Source of the DNA: CADEEN01 sp963783785
Lineage (GTDB): Bacteria; Pseudomonadota; Gammaproteobacteria; Burkholderiales; Burkholderiaceae_C
NCBI GenBank assembly: GCA_963783785.1
Contig: CAWAOQ010000006.1
Coordinates: 558,001-622,000, forward strand
Reading direction: 5' to 3'
DNA: 64,000 nt
Both the position numbers and the translations under genes were made by a program. The notes beneath the pieces were generated by a model. It worked only from the letters and a program-made list of their open reading frames with translations. It did no database searches and was not told the DNA's origin. Positions within the stretch are counted from its first letter, which is position 1. Each line of letters opens with the position of its first letter. Below, one piece after another: positions 52,020 through 60,811 of the stretch.

Positions 52020-52598
52020 ATGACCCTGCTGATCGTCGGCCTGCTGCTGTTTCTCGGTGTGCACTCGGTGCGCATCGTCGCCGAGGACTTTCGCAGCGCG
52101 CAGATCGCGCGCCTGGGCCAGAACGGCTGGAAGAGCCTGTATTCGCTGGCCTCGATCGCCGGCTTCGCACTGATCGTCTGGGGCTTCGGCGTGGCGCGGC
52201 AGCAGCCGGTCGTGCTGTGGCCGACGCCGACCTGGCTGCGTCACCTCGCGTCACTGCTGACGCTGGTGTCGTTCGTGCTCGTGGCCGCGGCCTACGTGCC
52301 CGCCAACGGCATCAAGGCGCGCCTGCGCCACCCGATGGTGCTCGGCGTGAAGGCCTGGGCGCTGGCACACCTGATCGCCAACAACACGCTCGCCGAGGTG
52401 CTGCTGTTCGGCAGCTTCCTGGTCTGGGCGGTGTTCAGCTACCGCGCGGCGAAGGCGCGCGACCGTGCCGCCGCCACGAGCGTCGCCCCCGGCATGGCCT
52501 CACGCACGCTGGCCACCGTCGTCGTGGGCATCGCCGCCTGGGCCGGATTCACGTTCTGGGCCCATGCGGCACTGATCGGGGTCCGCCCGCTGGCCTGA
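52020..52598 (+). CDS. nnrU: NnrU family membrane protein
   Basis: Protein of 192 aa with five to six membrane helices. LLLFLGVHSVRIV near the start, NGWKSLYSLASIAGFALIVWG, and RHPMVLGVKAWALAHLIANN match the NnrU/MAPEG-like family, linked to denitrification in some bacteria and to heme/isorenieratene enzymes in others. No nitrogen-oxide genes are nearby, so the role here is open. It stands alone, divergent from mraZ and convergent with the RND gene. Confidence 0.88.
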   Translation: MTLLIVGLLLFLGVHSVRIVAEDFRSAQIARLGQNGWKSLYSLASIAGFALIVWGFGVARQQPVVLWPTPTWLRHLASLLTLVSFVLVAAAYVPANGIKARLRHPMVLGVKAWALAHLIANNTLAEVLLFGSFLVWAVFSYRAAKARDRAAATSVAPGMASRTLATVVVGIAAWAGFTFWAHAALIGVRPLA

Positions 52599-52620
52599 TC
52601 GGGCGCCGCGGGTCGCGGCG

Positions 52621-55600
52621 TCACACGGCCGCCGCGCGCTGCGCGCGGTGGCGACGCCGGGCGGGCCAGCCCGCCAGCCACTTCAACCCGCGCCAGACGG
52701 CGCGCACCAGCACCAGCGTCAGCAGCGCCTCGACCAGCGTCGCGACGAAGGCGAAGAACGGATTCCAGCGCTGCTCGCGGGCATGGAACTTGGCCAGTGC
52801 ACGATCGCGCGAGATCTCGATCGAATCGTAGAAGCTCGGGATCACCAGCAGCGTCAGCAGCGTCGAGGTGATGGTGCCGCCGATGATCGCCACCGCCATC
52901 GGTCGGTAGAACTCGCTGCCCTCGCCGATGCCGATGGCCACCGGCAGCATGCCGGCGATCAGCGCGATGGTGGTCATCAGGATCGGGCGCAGGCGCTTGC
53001 GGCCGGCCGTCATCAGTGCCTCTTCGCGCTCGACCCCGGCGGCCTCCTGCACCCGCGTGGCATCGAGCAGCAGGATGGCGTTCTTGGCCACCAGGCCCAT
53101 CAGCATGATCACGCCGATGAAGCTCATCAGGTTCAGCGTGCCGCGGGTGGCCAGCAGCGCCAGCACCACGCCGATCAGCGACAGCGGCAGCGACAGCATC
53201 ACCGGCAGCGGCGCGGTGAACGAGCCGAACTGCATCACCAGAATCAGGTACATCAGCGCGACGCCCATCACCAGCGCGATCGTCATCTCGCGAAACACCT
53301 CCTGCTGGTCGCGCGAGGCCCCGGCCAGCTCGATGCCGTAGCCGGGCGGGAAGTCGATCGCGTTGGCGATCTTCAGCGCATCGGCCGTGACCTCGCCCGA
53401 CGAGCGCCCCTGCGCGTTGGCCGTGACCGCGATCGTGCGCTTGCCGTCGGCATGCTGGATCTGGCTCGGCCCCTTGCCGATCGTGACGGTGGCGATCTGG
53501 TCCAGCGGCACGATCTGGCCGCCGCCGGCCACCGCGATCGGCAGCCGCTCGATGTTGCTGGCGTCGACGCGATCCTCGGGCGCCAGGCGCACCGCGACGT
53601 CGCGGGTTTCGCCGGCCGGGTCGACCCAGTCGCCGACCTCGACGCCGGCGAATGCGACGCGCAGGGCCTGCGCCGCATCGGCCGCCGAGATGCCGAGTGC
53701 GTTGGCAAGGCCGCGGTCGAGCTCGATCTTCAACTCGTCCTGCGGGTCCTGTTCCGACAGGCCGACGTCCACCGCACCGGGCACCTGGCGCAGCCTGGCC
53801 ATGAAGCCGTTGGTGATCTCCAGCAGCTTGCGCGAGTCGGCGCCGTTGAAGCGGATCTGCACCGGCTTCTGCGCGCCCAGGTTGAAGTCCTCCAGCACCG
53901 TGTACTCGGCGCCGACCAGCCGCGCGGTCAACGCGCGCAGGTCCTGCGCGATCGCGTCGTTCGCGCGCTTGCGCGTGGTGCTCTTGCCGATGTCGACGTA
54001 GACGCGGCCGCCACCGGGGTTGACAGAACTGTTGGTGGCCTTGGTCTCGGGCAGCGTGCGCGCCAGCATCGCCGCCCCCTCGACCTTGGCGCGCGCGTAG
54101 TTGAGGCTCGACGAGGCGGGCGCGCGCACCTCGATCGCCAGCATGCCCGGGTCCGATCGCGGCAGGAAGCTCGAGCCGCCGAACTTCATCTGCAGGCCCA
54201 GCGCGCCGAGCAGGCTCGCCAGCGCGATCAGGAACATCCACCGGCGATGGTGCAGGGCCCAGGCGATGACGCGCCCGTAACGATCGGCCTGATGGTCGAA
54301 CCAGGCGTTGAAGCGCTGCAGCCACAGGCTGATGCCGCGCCTGGGCACGGCGTGGTGGCCGACCGGATCGCCCCAGTAGGCCGACAGCATCGGGTCGAGC
54401 GTGAACGAGATGAACAGGCTGACCAGCACCGAGGCGACCACGGTGATCCCGAACGGGCGGAACCACTCGCCCGAGACGCCGGGCATGAAGGCCACCGGCG
54501 CGAACACCGCGACGATCGAGAAGGTCGTCGCGGCCACCGCCAGGCCGATCTCCGCGGTGCCGTTCAGGGCCGCGGTGCGGCGGTCTTCGCCGCGCTCCAT
54601 GTGACGAACGATGTTCTCGCGCACGACGATGGCATCGTCGATCAGCACGCCGATCGCCAGCGACAGCCCCAGCAGGCTCATGAAGTTCAGCGTGAAACCC
54701 GCCAGCCAGACGGCGATGAAGGCGGCCACCACCGAGGTCGGCAGCGACAGTGCGGTGATCAGCGTCGAGCGCCAGGAATTGAGGAAGATGTAGACCACCA
54801 GCACCGTCAGGCCGGCGCCGAACACCAGCGCATGCACGACGTTGTCGAGGCTGTTCTGCGCTTCCTCGCCGCCGTCCTGCGTGATCTCGAGCGTGGTGCC
54901 CTCCGGCAGCGTCTTCGCAATCTCGGCGGCGAGCTTGCGCACGTCGTTGGCCACGCTGACCGTGCTGGCGTCGCGCGAGCGCGTGATCGAAAGCCCGACG
55001 TTGGGATGACCGTTGCGGATCGAGTAGCTGGTCTGCTCGGCAAAGCCGTCGGCCACGCTGGCCACCTGGCCCAGGCGCAACAGCTCGTTGCCGCGCCGGC
55101 GAACGACGATCTGCTCGAACTCGGCCGGCGATTCGATGCGCCCGAGCAGGCGGATGCTCTGGTCTTCCAGTTCGCCGCGCACCTTGCCGACCGGCGCGGC
55201 GGTGTTCTGCGCCCGCAGCGCGGCCACCACTTCGGTCACCGAGACCGAGAACTCGCGCAGCTTCTCGGCATGCAGCAGCACCGACAGCTCGCGCCGCAGC
55301 GCGCCGTTGACGTCGACCGTGGCCACGCCGGGAATGCCGCGAAACCTGTCGGCCAGCTCGTCTTCGGCCAGGCGCGAGATCGCGGCGTGGCTCTGGCGCG
55401 TGGACGACAGCGCCAGTTGCACGATCGGCTGCGCGCCGGGGTCCACCCGCGTCAGCACAGGCTCGCGAATCTCGCTGGGCAGCTTGTGGCGCACGGTGCC
55501 GATGGCGTTGCGCACCTCGTCGGCGGCTTCGACCATGTTCTTGTCGAAGTTGAAGGTCATCAGCACCCGCGCGTTGCCCTCGCTGGCGGTGGACCGCACC

Positions 55601-55836
55601 TGGTCGACGCCGGCAATCGTCTGCAGCGATTTCTCGATGCGATCGATCACCTCGCGCTCGACCGACTCGGGCGACGCGCCGGGGTAGGGCACGTTGACCA
55701 CCAGCACCGGCTGCTCGACGTCGGGGATCTGGTTGACGCGCAGCTTGGACAGCGCAAGCAGGCCCAGGCCCATCAGCGCGAGGATGATCACCAGCGTGGC
55801 GACCGGCCGCTTGATGCTGAAGTCCGACAGGAACAT
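52621..55836 (-). CDS. RND efflux permease (HAE1/AcrB family)
   Basis: Protein of 1071 aa with the 12-helix RND plan: helix 1 at about 10-28 (PVATLVIILALMGLG), two large periplasmic loops, and helix 4 with GVLIDDAIVVRENIVR containing the proton-relay Asp pair. GEWFRPFGITV and VAKNAILLLDATR are further hallmarks. It should expel drugs, solvents or metabolites with the adaptor encoded just upstream. The adaptor frame reads straight into it with no stop, discussed under the adaptor. No outer-membrane factor is adjacent. Confidence 0.93.
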   Translation of the reverse strand: MFLSDFSIKRPVATLVIILALMGLGLLALSKLRVNQIPDVEQPVLVVNVPYPGASPESVEREVIDRIEKSLQTIAGVDQVRSTASEGNARVLMTFNFDKNMVEAADEVRNAIGTVRHKLPSEIREPVLTRVDPGAQPIVQLALSSTRQSHAAISRLAEDELADRFRGIPGVATVDVNGALRRELSVLLHAEKLREFSVSVTEVVAALRAQNTAAPVGKVRGELEDQSIRLLGRIESPAEFEQIVVRRRGNELLRLGQVASVADGFAEQTSYSIRNGHPNVGLSITRSRDASTVSVANDVRKLAAEIAKTLPEGTTLEITQDGGEEAQNSLDNVVHALVFGAGLTVLVVYIFLNSWRSTLITALSLPTSVVAAFIAVWLAGFTLNFMSLLGLSLAIGVLIDDAIVVRENIVRHMERGEDRRTAALNGTAEIGLAVAATTFSIVAVFAPVAFMPGVSGEWFRPFGITVVASVLVSLFISFTLDPMLSAYWGDPVGHHAVPRRGISLWLQRFNAWFDHQADRYGRVIAWALHHRRWMFLIALASLLGALGLQMKFGGSSFLPRSDPGMLAIEVRAPASSSLNYARAKVEGAAMLARTLPETKATNSSVNPGGGRVYVDIGKSTTRKRANDAIAQDLRALTARLVGAEYTVLEDFNLGAQKPVQIRFNGADSRKLLEITNGFMARLRQVPGAVDVGLSEQDPQDELKIELDRGLANALGISAADAAQALRVAFAGVEVGDWVDPAGETRDVAVRLAPEDRVDASNIERLPIAVAGGGQIVPLDQIATVTIGKGPSQIQHADGKRTIAVTANAQGRSSGEVTADALKIANAIDFPPGYGIELAGASRDQQEVFREMTIALVMGVALMYLILVMQFGSFTAPLPVMLSLPLSLIGVVLALLATRGTLNLMSFIGVIMLMGLVAKNAILLLDATRVQEAAGVEREEALMTAGRKRLRPILMTTIALIAGMLPVAIGIGEGSEFYRPMAVAIIGGTITSTLLTLLVIPSFYDSIEISRDRALAKFHAREQRWNPFFAFVATLVEALLTLVLVRAVWRGLKWLAGWPARRRHRAQRAAAV

Positions 55837-55844
55837 GCCGCGCC

Positions 55845-57024
55845 CTACTTCGCGTTGGCGCTGGCGGCTGCCGTTGGCGGCACCCGCGCCGGCCGCCGGC
55901 GCCGGCGTCGCGGCGAATTCGACCCGCTGGCCATCGACCAGCACGCTGCTGCCCGGGTTGCGCAGGATCACGTCGCCATCGGCCAGGCCCTCCAGCACGG
56001 CGTACTCGCCGCGGCGTTCGTCACGCGGGCCGAGCTGCACCGCGGCCTTGGCGATGCGGCCGTCCTTGACGCGCCACACCGCCGTCTGCCCGCCGTCGCG
56101 GACGATCGCGGCCTCGGCCAGCATCAGCCCCGCGGCACCGTCTGCAGCGATGCGGCCCTCGGCGTAGAGGCCGGCCACGCGCGGGGCCTTGGTGCGATCG
56201 GCGAAGTCGACGATCAACTCGACCTGCCGCGTGGCGGCATTGGCCGTGGCGTCGATGCGGCGCACCTTGCCGCTGAACTCCACGCCCGGAAAACCGTTGA
56301 CGCTGAATGCGACCGCCTGGCCGACCTTGATCTCGTGCATGCGATCGGCCGACACCAGGCCCTCGAAGCGCATGCTCGACGGGTCGATGACCTTGGCCAG
56401 CTCCTTGCCGATCTGCGCCGTGTCGCCGACCGACGCCTTGCGCTCGCTGACCACGCCGTCGAACGGCGCCCGCACCTCGGTGCGACGCAATTGCTGCTGC
56501 GCGCTGGCCACGCGCGAGCGCGCCGCGGCCAGCTCGCTCTGCGCGGTGTTGCGCCGCACCTCGGCATCCTCGAGCGCCTGCATCGACGTCATGCCCTGGC
56601 CTTGCAGCGTCTTCAGGCGCTGCACCTGGCGCTCGGCCTGTTCGAAGGCCTGCGCCGCCGCGCGCGCCGACGCATCGGCCGACTGCAGCGATTCGCGGAT
56701 CGCGGTGTCGTCCAGGCGCACCAGCAGATCGCCCTTGCGCACGGCCTCGCCGTTGTCCTTCAATACCTGCGTCACCACGGCCGACACCTCGGCGCGCAGA
56801 TCGGCCCGCCGCTCGGGCTGGATCGACCCGGTGATCACCGGGCCGCCGGTCATGCCGCCGGCGCCACCGATCGCCACCGTGCGCAGGTCTTCCGGCGCCA
56901 GCAGCAGCACCGGGGCGGCCTCGCTCGCCGGCTGTGCGGTGCTCGCACCGGCGCCCGGCCCCTTGCCGCAGGCCACCAGAACCGCGATCGCCGCCAACGC
57001 GATGGCCCAACGAAGACGCAGCAT
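55845..57024 (-). CDS. RND efflux adaptor lipoprotein, 3' end frame uncertain
   Basis: About 392 aa. A lipoprotein signal peptide ends LVACG with lipobox Cys19. Then lipoyl, hairpin (EQAERQVQRLKTLQGQGMTS) and barrel domains typical of MexA/AcrA-like adaptors (RRTEVRAPFDGVVSERKASVG). As given, the frame has no stop and runs into the permease. One base less in the Ala/Pro/Gly-rich end (about 55865-55910) would give TAAASANAK and a TAG at 55845-55847, 8 bases before the permease ATG. An indel is likelier than a true fusion, since adaptor and pump lie on different sides of the membrane. Confidence 0.85.
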
Positions 57025-57146
57025 CAACAGCACTCCCCAACGATGTTCATGCGCCTGCCGGCGCAACCGAGCCCGCGAGCTTACTCGCGACGCTGCCGCG
57101 GCGTGGCCGCCGGGGGGATGGCAAGCGGACGGCGGGCGCACGCCGC

Positions 57147-58674
57147 TCAGCCGTGGCGCAGCAGCCCGATCGGCCCGCGGCCGCTCGCCGCGCTGATCAT
57201 GCCGAGCGTGCGTGCGGTGTCGCGCCCCAGCATCGGCCAGGTGAAACGCCAGCTCCAGTTGGCCGGGCCCAGCGTGCCGGGCAGGTTCATGCGGTGTTCG
57301 CTGCCCAGGCCCAGCACATCCTGCAGCGGGAACACGGCCAGCCGCGACACCGAATTGCAGGCGGCGCGGATCATCGCCCAGTGCACACCCTCGGTGTCGC
57401 AGGCGAGGTAGGTGCCGGCGAAGTGCCGTTCGGCCTCGCCCGCGTGATCCCACCAGCCGCGCGCGGTGTCGGTGTCGTGGGTGCTGGTGTAGACGATGGT
57501 GTTGGGCACGCAGTTGTGCGGCAGGTACTGGTGCGTGCCGTCGCCGCCGAAGCCGAACACCAGCACCTTCATGCGCGGGAAGCCGCAGCTCTCGATCAGC
57601 TCGACCACGTCGGGCGTGATCACCCCCAGGTCCTCGGCAATGATCGGCAGCTTGCCGTCCTTGGCCAGTGCGCGCTCGATCGCGTCGAACAGGGCCCGGC
57701 CCGGGCCGGTGACCCAGCGGCCGGCCTTGGCCGTCGGTGACGCGGCGGGGATCTCCCAGTAGCCGGCAAAGCCACGGAAGTGGTCGATGCGCACCACGTC
57801 GGCCTGTGCCAGCACGCGCTCGACGCGGGCACACCACCAGGCGAAGCCCTCGGCGGCCATGCGGTCCCAGCGGTACAGCGGATTGCCCCAGCGCTGGCCG
57901 TCGGGGCCGAGGTCATCGGGCGGCGCGCCGGCGATCACGGTCGGCAAGCCATCGTCGCCGAGGAAGTAGAGGTCCGGGCGCGACCAGACGTCGGCGCTGT
58001 TGTCGGCGACGTAGATCGGCGTGTCGCCGACCAGCGCGATGCCGCGCTCGTTGGCGTAGCGCTTGAGCGCCATGCACTGTTCGTCCCAGCACCACTGCAC
58101 GAAGCGCCAGTAGTCGATCTCGCGCGCGTGCTCGTGAACGGGCCGCGGCCAACGCGGCCGGATTGCGCTGGCGCAGCGGCTCGGGCCACGACCACCACGG
58201 CTGCATGCCGTGGGCGGTGAACAGCGCCATGAACAGCGCGTAGTCGTCGAGCCAGCCGGCCTCGCGATGGCACCAGGCGGCGAACGCGGTGCGCTCGTCC
58301 GCGCTCGCCCGCGCGGCGAAGCCGGCAGCGGCGCTGCGCAGCTGGCCGTCGCGCCAAGGGATGACACGGCTGAAATCGACGCGCGCCGCCGCGAAGCCTT
58401 CGCCAGGCACGCTGGGCGCCTCGAGCCAGCCGCGTTCGACCAGCGGCTCGAGCGCCACCATCAGCGGGCTGCCGGCAAATGCCGACGGGCTCTGGTACGG
58501 CGAATCGCCGGGGCCGACCGGCGTGGTCGGCAACCACTGCCACAGCCTCTGCCCGGCCGACGCCAACCAGTCGACGAAGCGGTAGGCATCGGGCCCGAAA
58601 TCGCCGCTGCCGTGCGGCCCCGGCAGCGAAGTGATGTGCAGCATGACGCCCGCGGCGCGGCCTTCGATGTTCAT
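57147..58674 (-). CDS. malQ: 4-alpha-glucanotransferase MalQ, frame broken by one extra base
   Basis: N-terminal part MNIEGRAAGVMLHITSLPGP to about residue 180, then the frame is lost; skipping one A of the pair at 58137-58138 joins RQRNPAALAAAR to HEHAREIDYWRFVQW. The restored 508 aa is normal for bacterial MalQ. Catalytic residues are visible: VRIDHFRGF (nucleophile Asp), IAEDLG (acid/base Glu) and YTSTHDTDTARGWW. It shuffles alpha-1,4-glucan segments released from glycogen. It follows glgX by 12 bases in the glycogen operon. Confidence 0.92.
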
Positions 58675-58686
58675 GCGGGTCCGGGC

Positions 58687-60804
58687 TCAGGCGGGATCGG
58701 CATTGCGCAGCACGACCAGCGCATGCGCGGGCGCGACGAACGGCTGCGCCACCGCGGCCAGGCCGCCCGGCGCGAGTTCGCCGGCGCTGTCGAGCGCCAC
58801 CCGCCAGTGGCCTGGCGGCAGCGTGAAGTGCTGTGGCTTGGCTTCGGGATTGAAGGCGATCAGCAGGTGGCGGCAGCCCTCGTTGGCGATCTGTGCGTCG
58901 CGCGGCGAGGTGTCGATGCGGCATGCGAACGCATGCTGCCCGCCGTCGTGCCAGTCGTGAACCTGCATTTCGTGGCCGGTGGGGGCAAGCCAGGTCAGGC
59001 TGCGTTCGCCCGCGGCGCACGGCGCATGCTGGAACCAGCGCTGGTGGCGCAGCGCCGGCTCCTCGCGCCGCAGCGCGAGCACTTGCCGCACGAACTCGAG
59101 CAGGTCGCGATCGGCGCGCTGCCAGTCGAGCCAGCCGGTCGGGTTGTCCTGGCAATAGGCGTTGTTGTTGCCCTGCTGGCTGTTGCCGATCTCGTCGCCG
59201 GCGTTGAGCATCGGCGTGCCCTGCGCCAGCAACAGCGTCGCCAGCAACGCGCGCTGCACGCGCGAACGCGTGCGCAGGATCGCGGCATCGGTGGTCGGGC
59301 CTTCGGCGCCGAAGTTGGCGGCGATCTCGTCGTCGCGGCCATCGCGGTTGTCTTCGCCGTTGGCCTGGTTGTGCTTCCTGGCGTAGCTGACCACATCGGC
59401 GAGCGTGAAACCGTCGTGCACGGCAATGAAGTTCACGCTGGCCAGCGGGCTGCGGTGGCCGTGGTGGAACAGATCGCTCGAGCCGGTGAAACGGCGCGCG
59501 AACTCGCCGCGGCTGACGCTGCGGTCGAGCCAGTAGCGGCGCACGCTGTCGCGGAACTTGTCGTTCCACTCGAGCCAGCGGCCGGGGAAGCGGCCGACCT
59601 GGTAGCCGTCGGGGCCGGCGTCCCAGGCCTCGGCAATCAGGCGCGCGCGCGCCAGGATCGGATCCTGCGCCAGCGCGGTGAAGAACGCCGCGTGGCCGTC
59701 GAAGCCGTGGCGCGTGCGGCCGAGCACCGGCGCCAGATCGAAGCGGAAACCGTCGACGCCCATCTCGTGCACCCAGTAGCGCAGCGAGTCGAGCACGAAC
59801 TGCGTCACGCGCGGATGGGCGACGTTGAGCGTGTTGCCGCAGCCGGTGAGGTTCTCGCAGCGGCTGGGGTCGTCGGCAGCCAGCCGGTACCAGCTGGCGT
59901 GGTCGAGACCGCGCATCGACAGGGTGGGGCCGTGCTCGTTGCCTTCGGGGGTGTGGTTGTAGACCACGTCGAGCACGACCTCGAGGCCATGCTCGTGCAG
60001 CGTGGCGACCATGCCGCGGAACTCCTCGGCCACCGCGGTCGGGTCGGTCTTGTCGCACGCCGCGAAGCGCGGATCGGGACAGAAGAAGCCGAGCGTGTTG
60101 TAGCCCCAGTAGTTGCTGAGCCCCTTTTCGGCGAGGCCCGGCTCGTCGAGGTGGTACTGGACCGGCAACAGCTCGAGCGTGGTGACGCCGAGCGCCTTGA
60201 AGTGGGCCACCGCCGTCGGGTGCGCGAGGCCGGCGTAGGTGCCGCGCAAGGCACTCGGCAGTCCCGGCAGGCTCATGCCGAAGCCCTTGACGTGCACCTC
60301 GTAGACGACGACGTCGTGCTCGGCATGGCGCGGTGCGTTGTACCAGCCGGGCGCCGGCTGCTGCCGCGGCGGCGCGACGCGTGCCTTCAGCGCATACAAC
60401 GCGTTGTCGCGCGCATCGAACGAGCGGCTGCCGGCCGGATGGCCGATCTCGAAACCATAGTGCCCGGTGTGCCAGGCGAAGTGGCCGACGATCTCGCGCG
60501 CCCACGGATCGAGCAGCAGCTTGTGGTCATTGAAGCGGTGGCCGCGATCGGGTGTGTACGGGCCATGCGCGCGCAAGCCGTAGACCAGGCCGGGGCCGAC
60601 GCCCTCGACGAAGCCATGGAACACGCCGTCGTGCGGGCCGTGCAGTGCATAGCGCTTCAATTCGAGCGAGCCGCTGCCATCGAAGATGCACAACTCGATC
60701 CGCTCGGCATGTGCGGAGAAGACGGCGAAGTTCACGCCACCGTCGCGGGCCAGCGCGCCGAACGGTTCGGCGCGGCCGGGGGTCAGCTGGCCGGGAAGAT
60801 GCAT
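58687..60804 (-). CDS. glgX: Glycogen debranching enzyme GlgX
   Basis: Protein of 705 aa. CBM48 domain at about residues 10-100, then a GH13 barrel. VVYNHTPEG at 281-289, nucleophile D356 (GFRFD), acid/base E392 (IAEAWD) and H463-D464 (AVHDG) complete the active site. It removes alpha-1,6 branches trimmed by phosphorylase. The C-terminal beta domain ends near residue 700. It is preceded by glgB 7 bases upstream. Confidence 0.96.
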   Translation of the reverse strand: MHLPGQLTPGRAEPFGALARDGGVNFAVFSAHAERIELCIFDGSGSLELKRYALHGPHDGVFHGFVEGVGPGLVYGLRAHGPYTPDRGHRFNDHKLLLDPWAREIVGHFAWHTGHYGFEIGHPAGSRSFDARDNALYALKARVAPPRQQPAPGWYNAPRHAEHDVVVYEVHVKGFGMSLPGLPSALRGTYAGLAHPTAVAHFKALGVTTLELLPVQYHLDEPGLAEKGLSNYWGYNTLGFFCPDPRFAACDKTDPTAVAEEFRGMVATLHEHGLEVVLDVVYNHTPEGNEHGPTLSMRGLDHASWYRLAADDPSRCENLTGCGNTLNVAHPRVTQFVLDSLRYWVHEMGVDGFRFDLAPVLGRTRHGFDGHAAFFTALAQDPILARARLIAEAWDAGPDGYQVGRFPGRWLEWNDKFRDSVRRYWLDRSVSRGEFARRFTGSSDLFHHGHRSPLASVNFIAVHDGFTLADVVSYARKHNQANGEDNRDGRDDEIAANFGAEGPTTDAAILRTRSRVQRALLATLLLAQGTPMLNAGDEIGNSQQGNNNAYCQDNPTGWLDWQRADRDLLEFVRQVLALRREEPALRHQRWFQHAPCAAGERSLTWLAPTGHEMQVHDWHDGGQHAFACRIDTSPRDAQIANEGCRHLLIAFNPEAKPQHFTLPPGHWRVALDSAGELAPGGLAAVAQPFVAPAHALVVLRNADPA

Positions 60805-60811
60805 TTCGACA

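Noticed and set aside
52648..57411. A plus-strand open frame of nearly 1,600 codons opposite the RND genes.
   Set aside because: It is a shadow of high-GC codon use: the product is a low-complexity His/Gln/Arg/Asp-rich chain, while the minus strand encodes clear RND proteins.
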